DNA of 53,560 nucleotides from Streptomyces ipomoeae 91-03 (GCF_000317595.1 NZ_AEJC01000058.1:1-53560); one strand, 5' to 3'. Counted from the first letter of the stretch, positions 26,592-35,300 are shown. Notes: generated from the letters alone by a model not told the origin. Made by a program: numbers and translations.

Positions 26592-26925
26592 GCAGCCGAC
26601 CGGCGTCTCGCCCGCGACGGATCTCGCGCACCCCGGCTCCGCGGTGTGCCGATCACTCTCAAGGACCCGATCTTGACGGCCCCCAGCCATGTGCTCTCCG
26701 GCCATGCCGCCGCCGTCGCCGGATGCGTAGGCCTGGCACAGGCTCGGCGAGAGCGGCATGGTCCTGCTCGGCCACACCCATACCTCGCCTGTGACGCCAC
26801 CACTGATCAGTGCGGCAACCTTGGCGGCCCGACCGCACGCCCGGTGGCTCGGACAGGGGCTCGGCGGCAGCGGTCGCCGTCGGCATGGCAGCCGCCGCCG
26901 TGGGCACCGACACGCGGGGGCGACG
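26592..26925 (+). pseudogene. Amidase-signature (GatA-like) remnant, multiply frameshifted
   Basis: Pieces of an amidase appear in order in three plus-strand frames: GVPITLKDPILT (about 26643-26678), VLLGHTHT (from 26761), ACDATTDQCGN and TPGGSDRGSAAAVAVGMAAA with GTDTRG. The family consensus is LLGHTHTxEFA...ATTDQCGNPWxxxRTPGGSSGGSAAAVAAGM. At least three frameshifts separate them, and the C-terminal two thirds is absent. Together with the nitrilase it suggests a former nitrile/amide utilisation locus. Confidence 0.72.
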
Positions 26926-26997
26926 AGGTACTTGGCCAAGTAGACCGGTTCCCCGGCCAGGTCTCCCACGGATCCGACGACGGCTGGACCGGTCCCG

Positions 26998-27212
26998 TCA
27001 CGCTCGGCCACCTCGCGGGAGGCGCGGTGATGTTCGCCGTCATCAACTTCACCGTGGTCATCCTCAGCCAGGACACCAAGATCGGCTACGGGCTCTCCGC
27101 CTTCGAAGCGTCCCTGTTGTATCTGACGCCCGCCGCGATCATCGGTGTTTTCGCGACCCCGCTGTCCGGCTGGCCGGCGAACCGGACGGGCTGGACCCTG
27201 CTGCGGGCGGGC
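26998..27212 (+). pseudogene. MFS transporter remnant (two helices)
   Basis: The plus frame gives LAGGAVMFAVINFTVVILSQ and AFEASLLYLTPAAIIGVFA followed by PLSGWPANRTGW. This is the helix-loop-helix pattern of DHA-type major facilitator transporters (loop GxLADRxG degraded to GWPANRTG). Nothing of the other ten helices remains. The frame runs on into about 50 unassignable codons that end at 27362. Confidence 0.6.
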
Positions 27213-27405
27213 CTCGGCGCCGAAGCCCTGCACCGCGAACCCCAACTCCCCTCACCGGTACGGGACATCACGCCCATGGGCGGAGCCGCACACTGCCGCG
27301 TGGTCCTCGAAGCGGACCCCGGCAGCGGCGACCACCTCATCGAGCGCCTGCGCACCCTCTGATACGCCACGTACCCCGTATCCATCAAACAGGAATGGAA
27401 CCACC

Positions 27406-27885
27406 TTGCCCTCCCTCTCCCCCCAGGACGAACGACTTCTGGCAGACGCCATCGACCTGGCCCAGCAGGCACGGGACCACGGCAACCACCCCTTCGGTGC
27501 GCTACTGGCCGGACCCTCCGGCGAGGTGCTGTGCCAAGCGGAGAACACCGTGGTCACCCAGAACGACATCACCAATCACGCGGAACTGAACCTGGTCAGC
27601 ACGGCGTGTCGCACCCTGACCGTAGAGCAGCTCGCCACGGCCACCCTCTACACCAGCACCGAGCCCTGCGCCATGTGCTGCGGCGCCATCTACTGGAGCA
27701 GGATCCCGCGCGTGGTCTACGCCCTGGGCGAGGACGAACTGGCCGTCCTGGTCGGAGACAGCAGCGAGCTCGTCCTCCAGCTCCCCAGCCGCCAGGTGTT
27801 CGCAGCCGGATCGCCCAAGGTCGAAGTCTCCGGCCCTCACCTGTACGACGAGGCCGCGGCAGTCCACCGGGATTTCTGGACGTAG
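27406..27885 (+). CDS. Nucleoside/cytidine deaminase-family protein
   Basis: The 159-residue zinc deaminase has HAE (58-60) with the zinc His and catalytic Glu, and PCAMC (87-91) with zinc cysteines. This spacing fits the guanine deaminase/tRNA-adenosine deaminase-like branch that hydrolyses exocyclic amino groups of purines or related heterocycles. The TTG start is set by AGGAATGGA upstream and by the family N-terminus; longer frames run into the transporter remnant. It stands alone after the remnants, with a 230-nt gap after it. Confidence 0.9.
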   Translation: MPSLSPQDERLLADAIDLAQQARDHGNHPFGALLAGPSGEVLCQAENTVVTQNDITNHAELNLVSTACRTLTVEQLATATLYTSTEPCAMCCGAIYWSRIPRVVYALGEDELAVLVGDSSELVLQLPSRQVFAAGSPKVEVSGPHLYDEAAAVHRDFWT

Positions 27886-28115
27886 AGCGCCCGGCGAGCG
27901 CCGGGCACCCCGAACGACGCCCGGGGGCAACGGGACCGCGCTGCTTTCCACTCCCACACGTCATCCGCGACGGCGGCGCCGGACGCATGTCCGGCGTGCG
28001 GCGTCTTCGGGTCCAAGGACTCCTCGTGATGTCCTGCCGGCCACCGGTAATGTGCGCCGCCTGGGAGTCCGGATAACCCGTTGATCGAATCGCCGTCGAC
28101 CGGTAGCAATGCCGG

Positions 28116-28646
28116 ATGATACGTGGCGAAAAGATCGGGCTGCGGGCCCGGCACGAGGCTGACGTCCCGGTGCTCCATGAGGGACTTTACGACGATGTGG
28201 TGAGCTGGTCGCGCGCCGACTCCCGCCCTTGGCGCCCCATAGGGCCAGGGTCGGCCCAGTCTCCCTTTGCGGTGCCTGAGCCGTCGGATGACGCAGCAAG
28301 TTTCTCGGTGGTCGAACTTGAGTCACACGCGCTGGTCGGTGAAGCTCTGCTCTGGGGTATTGACGCCCACAACAGGGTGGCCCACCTGGGCATTTCCTTA
28401 CTCCCCGCTTTTCGCGGCCAGGGGCTCGGGGCGGACGTCGTCCGTGCGCTGTGCGAATACGGGTTCGTTGTGCGCGGGCTGCAGCGGCTTCAGGTTGAGA
28501 CCTTGGCAGACAACATCCCCATGATCAAAGCAGTGGCGAAGGCTGGATTCAGGATCGAGGGCACTCTACGGTGCTCGACCTGGGTCTGTGGATCATTCGT
28601 TGACGAAGTCGTCCTCGGCCTGCTTGCTCATGAATGGGCTGTGTAA
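28116..28646 (+). CDS. GNAT acetyltransferase (RimJ/RimL type) with TTA codon
   Basis: The 176-residue acetyltransferase has the RimJ/RimL pattern (MIRGEKIGLRARHEADVPVL at the start; LGISLLPAFRGQGLGADVVR as the acetyl-CoA site; AVAKAGFRIEGTLR near the end). An in-frame TTA leucine codon at 28398-28400 would make it dependent on the bldA tRNA in Streptomyces, linking expression to development. Codon use is less G/C-biased than its neighbours, hinting at acquisition. No convincing ribosome site precedes the ATG, so a leaderless or weakly translated message is possible. Confidence 0.88.
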   Translation: MIRGEKIGLRARHEADVPVLHEGLYDDVVSWSRADSRPWRPIGPGSAQSPFAVPEPSDDAASFSVVELESHALVGEALLWGIDAHNRVAHLGISLLPAFRGQGLGADVVRALCEYGFVVRGLQRLQVETLADNIPMIKAVAKAGFRIEGTLRCSTWVCGSFVDEVVLGLLAHEWAV

Positions 28647-28717
28647 GGAGCGGTGTCGAAGGTGCTCCGGCAAGCCTTCGGAGTGTTGAGCGGTGCGGGG
28701 GCTGCGCCACCTGAAAT

Positions 28718-28751
28718 GCCGGAGGCCCCGGACGTCTCCGGGGCCTCCGGC
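28718..28751. terminator. Strong bidirectional terminator hairpin
   Basis: A perfect 15-bp stem (GCCGGAGGCCCCGGA and its complement) closes a four-base CGTC loop. It lies between the convergent GNAT and flavodoxin-like genes. Its stability and position make a shared terminator very likely, despite no T-tract. Confidence 0.85.
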
Positions 28752-28835
28752 CTGGGCTCACTGGCCCGCCACCTGAGTTCCCTGGCTTCGTGGGCGCAGG
28801 ATGATTCCGTCCGTGCGGAAGCCGAGGATGTGTGA

Positions 28836-29426
28836 TCAGGCGGCGCGCGCGGTACGGCCGGCCACCCACGTGGCGGCGGCGTCCGCGACACGGCGGCCCA
28901 GTGCCTCGGCGGTGGCGATGTCGCTGGCGGTCACAGCCTCGGCGCCCTGGTCCGCGTTGGACTGAGCGGCTGCACCCAGGAAGAAGCCGAGCCTGTTGAG
29001 GTCGTTCTCGCTGCCCTTGGAGGAGTTCCAGCCGCCGTGCATGCCGAGCGCGATCCAGTGCATGCCGTGCTGCGACGCCAGGGTCGCGAAGTACTGGAGG
29101 GTCGACTGCTTGTCGCCCGCCTTGGAGGCCGAGTTGGTGAAGCCGGCGGCCAGCTTGTCCTTCCACGCCTGTCCCATCCAGCGCTTGGAGGTGGCCTCCG
29201 CGAAGCCGTGGAAGACGGTGCTGGCGGTTCCCATGTAGGTCGGGGAGCCGAAGATGATCGCATCCGAGGCATCCAGCTGCTCCCACTGGAGGTCGGTGAT
29301 CTCGCCGACGGCGATCAGGTTCACAACGGCGCCGGCTTCCTTGGCGCCGCGCTGGACAGCCTCGGCGAGGACGGCGGTGTGGCCGTAGCCGGAGTGGTAC
29401 GCGATGGACACGATGGGGGAGGTCAC
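28836..29426 (-). CDS. Flavodoxin-like NAD(P)H:quinone oxidoreductase (WrbA-type)
   Basis: The 196-residue FMN-binding protein has IAYHSGYGHTAVLAEAV as the phosphate-binding loop, FGSPTYMGTAS as the second FMN loop, and QHGMHWIALGMHGG as the third. This is the WrbA/NAD(P)H:quinone reductase family, giving two-electron quinone reduction in the cytoplasm. GTG start with AGGAG seven bases upstream. Genes of this type usually neighbour an HxlR repressor. None is adjacent here, though an inverted repeat in its promoter suggests such control. Confidence 0.92.
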   Translation of the reverse strand: MTSPIVSIAYHSGYGHTAVLAEAVQRGAKEAGAVVNLIAVGEITDLQWEQLDASDAIIFGSPTYMGTASTVFHGFAEATSKRWMGQAWKDKLAAGFTNSASKAGDKQSTLQYFATLASQHGMHWIALGMHGGWNSSKGSENDLNRLGFFLGAAAQSNADQGAEAVTASDIATAEALGRRVADAAATWVAGRTARAA

Positions 29427-29439
29427 AATTGCTCCTGAT

Positions 29440-29469
29440 AGGTGGAAAGGAACGCTTCGACATCCACCT
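29440..29469 (-). promoter_or_regulatory. Inverted repeat upstream of quinone reductase gene
   Basis: AGGTGGA (29440-29446) and TCCACCT (29463-29469) form seven-base arms 16 bases apart, covering the likely promoter or leader of the quinone reductase gene. It may be a repressor site or an mRNA stem; symmetry is the only evidence. Confidence 0.35.
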
Positions 29470-29984
29470 TATGGGCGTTTCCGCAGGTAGCTTGGGTATG
29501 GGGCGGACGGGGTATGGTGAAAATCCGACACCAGCACGGCCTCGCACGCTGTTGACGCCCCGCTGTCGGTCCGCGACCGGGAACGGGAGGGTTCAAGGCC
29601 ATCGCGGGACTGTTCGCCAGTCCGGCGTCGTGTGCCGGGGGGCGGCCGACAGGCGCCCTGCTGACGGGACGACGAAATGATCAGCTACGCCGCCTACGGC
29701 GAGGTCATGGCCGCCGATGTTCCTGGTGAGCGCACCGCGCTCGCGGGCGCCGTGCATAAGTCCCCGTGCCTCGGCATCGATCAGGCCCATCCGGGGCCCT
29801 GCCCACCGGCTACTTGGCGTGGGCCCTCTGCCGACTTGGGGTCGTCTTCCCGCCACTCGGCGGCGGTACATCCGACGGTCGACGGATGGGCGAAGGACGG
29901 ACGGGCGTCCAGGCTGGGGGCATGGAACACCAGGTGTGCGAGATGAGTTGCCCGGTGGTGGACTGCCCTGCGACGAAGACGAAG
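29470..29984. other. Region without a recognised gene
   Basis: About 500 bp hold only short open frames of shadow-like composition on both strands. No family resemblance, ribosome site or repeat was seen. It separates the quinone reductase promoter from the CocE-type remnant. Confidence 0.4.
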
Positions 29985-30206
29985 TTCGCCGAACACGCCG
30001 TTGACCTGTGGTCCACCAGTTACGTCTTCCGCGCCGGCCACCGACTGCGCGTCCATGTCACCTCCAGCAGCTTCCCCCGCTGGGACCGCAACCTGAACAC
30101 CGGCGAACCGGTCGACCGCGGCACGGACTTCCGCCCGGCTCGTCAGGAGATCGCCCATGACGCCGCACGGCCCTCCCGTATCGTCCTCCCCGTCGTCCGC
30201 GACTGA
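29985..30206 (+). pseudogene. CocE/NonD (X-Pro dipeptidyl-peptidase) C-terminal remnant
   Basis: The last 73 residues match the C-terminal jelly-roll of CocE/NonD hydrolases: VDLWSTSYVFRAGHRLRVHV, FPRWDRNLNTGEP, PSRIVLPVV. The catalytic alpha/beta-hydrolase domain is absent. The frame runs upstream into unrelated sequence. A second, shorter tail of the same family lies at 49142-49240. Confidence 0.72.
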
Positions 30207-30299
30207 CCCGGCCACCGCACACGAGGATCGCCCGTCCTCCCCTCGGATCCCGGCCGAGGAGTCGGCGTGAGTGAAACGTCCCGGGTCGTTGCGGAGTAC

Positions 30300-30440
30300 G
30301 GTGACCCGGGTGCGGGGCGTGGGCGCCCCTCCGCGGCCTGCTCGAACGTCTCCGGGCAGCCGACCGCCTCGATGACGACGTCGACGCCGAAGCCGCCGGT
30401 CAGCTCATGGATCGCCTCGACGGGGCGGCGGCAGGTCGGG
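30300..30440 (-). pseudogene. Zinc alcohol dehydrogenase fragment
   Basis: The minus strand reads VEAIHELTGGFGVDVVIEAV then GCPETFEQAAEGRP. This is the region after the cofactor fold in zinc alcohol dehydrogenases of the FdhA/threonine-dehydrogenase-like group. Flanking residues on both sides do not continue the family, so it is an isolated internal piece. The next 295 bp up to the GH43 gene contain no recognised gene. Confidence 0.55.
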
Positions 30441-30735
30441 CTGTCGCCTCGGCGGACAACCCGATCCGGTCGAGCGTGCCGAGGCCGAAGTGAAGACGAC
30501 CTCGTCCCACGGCCGTGCGACGTCGGACTCGATCATCTGTGCGTCCAACGCAGCCCCCGACGACCGTCGGGGGCGTTGTCGAGGTCGAGATGTCCGACGT
30601 GATGATGTGGGGGCCGATGTCTGAGGCCACGACGCGGCGGCGGTCGGCCCACGCGCCCAGATCGGAGCCGCCACAACCGAGCGGGTCACAGGTCGGCATG
30701 AGACCGCCCACGGCACCCGCCTGGCTTGTCTCCGG

Positions 30736-32187
30736 TCAGGCGGTCACACGCTGGATCTGCTGGTTGGTGCCGGTCCCGCAAGGCCACTGGATGAGGCGGG
30801 CGCCGTTGGCGGTGGACGCGTTCGCCACGTCCAGGCACTTGCCGCTGTGCCGGGCCACCAGCTGGTAGTAGCCATTGCCCTGGTCCCGGAACATCCACTG
30901 CTGGTTGGTGCCGGTGGTGCAGCGGTACTGGTTCACGTAGGCACCATCTGCCGTGGAGGCGCCCGCGACGTCCAGGCACTTGCCGCTGTGCTGGGCGAGG
31001 ACGCGCACGTAGCCGTCTCCCGCGTCCTGGAGCCGCCACTGCTGGTTGAGGCCGCCCGTGCAGGTGTACTGGATGGCGACCGCGTTGTCGGCGGCCGAGT
31101 TGTCGGACACGTCGAGGCATCTGCCGCTGTGCCGGGCGAGCAGCTTGTAGTAGGGGCCGCCGCCCACCCCACTGATCGTGCCGGCGTCGGTGTCGATGGC
31201 AACTTGCGGGTACCACGGCAGGTCCACGGTGGTGTTGGTGGGGAAGGTCAGCGGGAGCCAGACGTACTGCGAGTCGTTGACGGTGCCGCCCATGGAGTTG
31301 CCCCAGCGGTCGCCCATGTACAGGTACGAGGTGCCCTGAGTGCCCTGGACGGGCAACACGAACGCGGTCTGGGAGCCGTAGGCGGTGTCGTCCCCGGCGT
31401 CGGTCATGGTGGTCCAAGGACCCGTGATGCTCGTGGCGGTCGCGTACTTCTGCTGGTTGGGCTTCCAGCCGCTGTTGCCGGAGGTGAGCATGAAGTAGAC
31501 GCCGTTCCGCTTGAACAGCGCGGGAGCCTCGCGGAACGTGCCCGGCCAGGGGTTGGCGACCAGGCGGTCGTAGGAGGTGTAGTCGGCGCTCAGCTTGAAG
31601 ATCTGCAGGTCGGCGTTGTTGTTGGCGGAGGTGATCTGGTAGGCGGTGCCGTCGTCGTCCTTGAACAGCGTCATGTCGCGGGACGTGGTGCCGGTGGGCG
31701 GCCGGAAGCTGCCCTTGTAGGTGTAGTCGCCGTCGACGGTGTCGGACACGGCGACGGCGGCGCGGGCCTGGGTGTAGTCGCTGCCGTTCTCCTTGTGCAT
31801 CCACATCACGTACTTGCCGGTCGTGCTGTTGTAGATGACCTTCGGTCGCTCGATGTTGGCGACGGCGAGCTCGGGGTCACTGCTCTGCGTCAGGACGTTG
31901 TTGCGGAACTCCCAGGTCTTCAGGTCGGTCGAGCGGTAGACCGAGACGGCTTTGAAGGTGTTGTCGGAGTTGCGGTTCTCGCCGAACCAGTAGTAGGAGG
32001 AGCCGACCTTGAGCACTCCACCGCCGTGGGCCTGCACTACGGCGCCGGCGGTGTCGGTGAACTGGGTGGCGTTGGTCACGGTGACCGGGGCGGCCTGAGC
32101 GGGCGATCCGGTGACCAGCAGGGCGAACACGCTCGTCGTGGCGGCCAGTATGAGCGTGAGGGTGCGTCGGAGCATCGGGTTCCTCAA
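30736..32187 (-). CDS. Secreted GH43 glycosidase with ricin-type lectin domain
   Basis: The 483-residue protein has a Sec signal peptide (residues 1-32, cleavage after AQA). A five-bladed GH43 domain (about 40-340) contains AHGGGVLKVG, IERPKVIYN (112-120) and FREAPALF. A ricin B-lectin/CBM13 domain (344-480) has QQW at 382-384 and 429-431; the third repeat reads QQI. The AHGGG and ERPKVIYN motifs are those of the GH43 exo-beta-1,3-galactanase-like subgroup rather than arabinanases. Divergent from the fucosidase gene across 342 bp, suggesting shared control for plant polysaccharide use. Confidence 0.9.
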   Translation of the reverse strand: MRNPMLRRTLTLILAATTSVFALLVTGSPAQAAPVTVTNATQFTDTAGAVVQAHGGGVLKVGSSYYWFGENRNSDNTFKAVSVYRSTDLKTWEFRNNVLTQSSDPELAVANIERPKVIYNSTTGKYVMWMHKENGSDYTQARAAVAVSDTVDGDYTYKGSFRPPTGTTSRDMTLFKDDDGTAYQITSANNNADLQIFKLSADYTSYDRLVANPWPGTFREAPALFKRNGVYFMLTSGNSGWKPNQQKYATATSITGPWTTMTDAGDDTAYGSQTAFVLPVQGTQGTSYLYMGDRWGNSMGGTVNDSQYVWLPLTFPTNTTVDLPWYPQVAIDTDAGTISGVGGGPYYKLLARHSGRCLDVSDNSAADNAVAIQYTCTGGLNQQWRLQDAGDGYVRVLAQHSGKCLDVAGASTADGAYVNQYRCTTGTNQQWMFRDQGNGYYQLVARHSGKCLDVANASTANGARLIQWPCGTGTNQQIQRVTA

Positions 32188-32338
32188 CGACGGTGCTGAG
32201 TTGTCTGTTTGGTTGTGTGCGGTCCCGTTGATTGACGGTAGGAGCGGGGCATGGCCGCGTCAAGGGCAAGAAGTCCGATGTCTGTGAATCGCTGGTCTCC
32301 TGCTTGCTCAAGCGGGCCTTCCGCTTCCGTTAAATCTC

Positions 32339-32353
32339 GTCCAACCACTGGAC
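32339..32353. promoter_or_regulatory. Inverted repeat in the glycosidase intergenic region
   Basis: GTCCA-ACCAC-TGGAC, five-base arms, lies midway between the divergent GH43 and GH29 genes. It could bind a regulator acting on both promoters. Short arms make it tentative. Confidence 0.3.
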
Positions 32354-32498
32354 GGAAGCTGACCTTTGAGTCCTTAATACATCCAGCGTCATCCCGGCGC
32401 GGTGCGTGTCTTCCGTGTGGTTCCCCGGCGCACCCGCTATTCATCGGATGACTCACCCGATCTGTTCGGTCCGAATGCTGAGCCGCAGCACGGTCCGT

Positions 32499-32515
32499 AC
32501 TGTCCTGTGGACAGT
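32499..32515. promoter_or_regulatory. Perfect 17-bp palindrome upstream of fucosidase gene
   Basis: ACTGTCC-TGT-GGACAGT has seven-base arms around three bases and ends just before the AGGAGAG ribosome site of the fucosidase gene. It could be a repressor operator or a leader hairpin that affects translation. No regulator gene is adjacent. Confidence 0.5.
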
Positions 32516-32529
32516 CAGGAGAGAACCCC

Positions 32530-34872
32530 TTGTCAGAATCGCTCACTCGACGAAGAGTGCTGATGGGTATGGCGGCCATGACGGTTGCCGCCGTGGTCAC
32601 GCCAACCCTCGCGGCGGCCTCCGCCGAGGCCGCCACCTCCGCCTCCCAGCCCCTGCCTCTGGCCCCGCTGCGCATCCCCAAGACCGACCTGGGCCTGGAG
32701 CAGCAGCCCGACACAAAGGTCCAGTGGCTGCAGGACGCCAAGCTGGGAATGTTCATCCACTGGGGTGTCTACTCGGGCCCCGCCAAGGGCGAGTGGTGGA
32801 TGCACAACGCACCCGTCACTCCCGCCGACTACCAGAAGTACGTCACCGACGCGACCAGCGAGCAGTTCACCGCTGACGCCTACGACCCCACGGCGTGGGC
32901 ACAACTGGCCAAGGACTTCGGCGCCAAGTACACGGTGCTGACCACCCGCCACCACGATGGCTTCGCCCTGTGGCCGTTGAACCACCCGAACAGCTGGAAC
33001 TCGGGCCAGGCGCCCCTCAGCCGCGATTTCGTCAAGGACTACGTCGCGGCCACCCGAGCGGCCGGGCTGAAGGTCGGCCTCTACTACTCGCCCATCGACT
33101 GGCGCTACCCCGGCTACTACGACGTGTACGGCACCAACTGGGCGACCAACCCGTGGGGCTACACCACCGATGCCGCGCACAAGGAGAACGCGCGGATCAT
33201 GAAGACCGAGGTGTACGAGTCCATCAAGGAACTCGTCACCCAGTACGGCGTCATCGACGACCTGTGGTGGGACGGCGGCTGGCTGGCGGAGAAGGGCGGC
33301 GACGCCGACGCCGCCTTCTTCTGGGAGCCCGGCCAGTTCCGGGACACGTCCAACCAGTGGCCGGTGGACTCCACTTACGGCGAGACCGACAGCAGCGGCA
33401 AGCCGCTGGGGCTGATGGGCATGGTGCGCGCGCACCAGCCCGACATCGTCGCCACCTCGCGCTCCGGCTGGATCGGCGACTACGCCAGCGAGGAGGGTCC
33501 CTCCGTCCCGAGCGGGGCCATCCGCACCGGCAAGGTCACCGAGAAGGTCTTCACCGTCGGCACCACCTGGGGCTACAACTCCGACGGCAAGGTCATGAGC
33601 TACAGCACCGCCATGAACATCCTGGTCAACTGCTGGATCCGGAACATGACGGCCATGGTCAACATCGGCCCGGACCGGCACGGCACCGTGCCCTCCGGGC
33701 AGGCGAGCCTGCTGCGCCGGATCGGCTCCTTCATGACCACCTACGGTCAGGCCATCTACGCCACCCGCGGCGGCCCTTGGAACCCCGTGGACGGCAAGTA
33801 CGGCTACACCTGCAAGGACAGCACCTTCTACGTGCACCTGCTGCCCGGCTACAGCGGCACCAGCTTCACCACCCAGCCGATCGGGGACGCCCAGGTCACC
33901 CGTGTGTTCGACGTCGCGGCCGGCACCGACCTGCCGTACACCGTCGGCTCGGACGGCACGGTGACGATCACGGGCATCAACCGCACCCGCAACCCCGAGG
34001 ACAGCATCGTCGGTGTCACCCTGGACCGGACGGTGCAGCCGGCCGACATCGCCTCGGGCCGCTCCGTGACGGCGAGCAGCCAGGAGTCCTCCAAGGGCAA
34101 CACCGCGGCGAAGGCGGTCGACGGCTCCACCACGACGCGCTGGTGCGCCAACAGCTCGAACACCGGGGCCTGGCTCACGGTGGACCTGGGGTCGACCAAG
34201 GCGGTCACCGGCGCGCGGATCGCCTGGGAGTTCGACGCCACGAACTACAAGTACAAGATCGAAGGCTCCACGGACAACACCACCTGGACCATGCTGGCCG
34301 ACCGCACCGGCACCACCAGCACCAGCCAGGTGCAGGCAACCCTGTTCAGCGCCCAAGTCCGCTATGTGCGGGTGACGGTGACCGGACTGCCTACAGGCGT
34401 CTGGGCCTCCATCCGCACCCTGGAGATCTACGACCGCCCCTTCTCCGCCGACCTCGGTACCTACCGGCTGGTGAACCGCAAGAGCGGCAAGGTGATGGAC
34501 ATCAGCGGAGCCTCCACCGCCGACGGGGGAACTGTCATCCAGTGGCCGTCGACCGGCGGCACCAACCAGCAGTGGAAGCTGCTGCCGAACACCGACGGTT
34601 CCTACCGGCTGGCCAACGTCAAGAGCGGCAAGGTCCTGGACAGCCCGGGCGGCTCCGCCCAAGGCGCCGCTCTCGACCAGTGGGCCGACACAAGCAGCAG
34701 CAACCAGTGGTGGCAGCTTGTGCCCGCCTCCACCGGCTACTACCGGATCGTCAACGTCGGCAACGGCTGGTGCGTCGACGTCAAGGACGCCTCCACTGCG
34801 GACGGCGCCTCGATCATCCAGTGGCCCAACACGGGCGGAACCAACCAGGAATGGCAGCTCGTCGCCTTGTAG
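32530..34872 (+). CDS. Secreted GH29 alpha-L-fucosidase with CBM32 and ricin domains
   Basis: The 780-residue protein starts at TTG after AGGAGAG. A Tat-like signal (TRRRVLMGMA) covers residues 1-36. The GH29 catalytic barrel (about 55-400) has FIHWGVYS (75-82), TRHHDGFALW (139-148) and DLWWDGGW with probable nucleophile Asp248. A beta-sandwich follows, then an F5/8C (CBM32) domain (508-636) and a ricin lectin domain (643-779) with QQW, QWW and QEW repeats. It removes L-fucose from glycans outside the cell. Paired with the divergent GH43 enzyme and followed by a terminator. Confidence 0.95.
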   Translation: MSESLTRRRVLMGMAAMTVAAVVTPTLAAASAEAATSASQPLPLAPLRIPKTDLGLEQQPDTKVQWLQDAKLGMFIHWGVYSGPAKGEWWMHNAPVTPADYQKYVTDATSEQFTADAYDPTAWAQLAKDFGAKYTVLTTRHHDGFALWPLNHPNSWNSGQAPLSRDFVKDYVAATRAAGLKVGLYYSPIDWRYPGYYDVYGTNWATNPWGYTTDAAHKENARIMKTEVYESIKELVTQYGVIDDLWWDGGWLAEKGGDADAAFFWEPGQFRDTSNQWPVDSTYGETDSSGKPLGLMGMVRAHQPDIVATSRSGWIGDYASEEGPSVPSGAIRTGKVTEKVFTVGTTWGYNSDGKVMSYSTAMNILVNCWIRNMTAMVNIGPDRHGTVPSGQASLLRRIGSFMTTYGQAIYATRGGPWNPVDGKYGYTCKDSTFYVHLLPGYSGTSFTTQPIGDAQVTRVFDVAAGTDLPYTVGSDGTVTITGINRTRNPEDSIVGVTLDRTVQPADIASGRSVTASSQESSKGNTAAKAVDGSTTTRWCANSSNTGAWLTVDLGSTKAVTGARIAWEFDATNYKYKIEGSTDNTTWTMLADRTGTTSTSQVQATLFSAQVRYVRVTVTGLPTGVWASIRTLEIYDRPFSADLGTYRLVNRKSGKVMDISGASTADGGTVIQWPSTGGTNQQWKLLPNTDGSYRLANVKSGKVLDSPGGSAQGAALDQWADTSSSNQWWQLVPASTGYYRIVNVGNGWCVDVKDASTADGASIIQWPNTGGTNQEWQLVAL

Positions 34873-34886
34873 CCGGCGATGCGCGA

Positions 34887-34916
34887 GAGGGCCGGTGCCG
34901 CGCCGCACCGGCCCTC
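34887..34916 (+). terminator. Terminator hairpin after fucosidase gene
   Basis: GAGGGCCGGTGC and its exact complement form a 12-bp stem with a six-base loop, starting 15 bases after the stop codon of the fucosidase gene. Confidence 0.8.
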
Positions 34917-34983
34917 GGCCTCCCATGCCTCCGGCCGCCGCGCGGCCCCCGCCTTCTCCCTCGAACGCAAGGGAGCGTGCGCC

Positions 34984-35300
34984 ATGGGCCACCTCGAATT
35001 CCCGATGGACCGCAGACGATTCCTGACCGCCGCCGCGCTGACGACCGGTGCCGCCGCACTGCCCGGAGCGCCGGCTGGTCGGGCATCCGCCGCCGTACCG
35101 CCCCAGGTCACCCTCCCCGACCGCGGCATTTACGACACCACGGCCGCGTCCGCGTGGACCGACGGCTTCGTGACCGGCAACGGCGAGTACGGCGTCATCC
35201 TGTACGGAGCCCCCCCGCTGGAGAAGGTCATCCTCAACCACCACCGGCCGCACTCCGCCAACACCCAGGCCCGGGTACCGTTCCTGAAGGGCCCTCACCG
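34984..35300 (+). pseudogene. Truncated secreted GH95-type glycosidase (N-terminus only)
   Basis: ATG 34984 (or 35005) begins a Tat signal (MDRRRFLTAAALTTGAAAL). The start of a GH95-like alpha-fucosidase/galactosidase follows ([30 protein letters not shown]). Resemblance ends near NHHR, about 35245, and the frame runs on without family similarity. Intact enzymes exceed 700 residues. It lies downstream of the GH29 gene and was probably part of the same fucose-glycan locus. The break point abuts a MarR remnant on the other strand. Confidence 0.72.

Noticed and set aside
25044..27245. 733-codon minus-strand open frame opposite nitrilase and remnants
   Set aside because: Shadow of the nitrilase gene on most of its length; only a short piece near 26350-26400 looks protein-like, too little to call.
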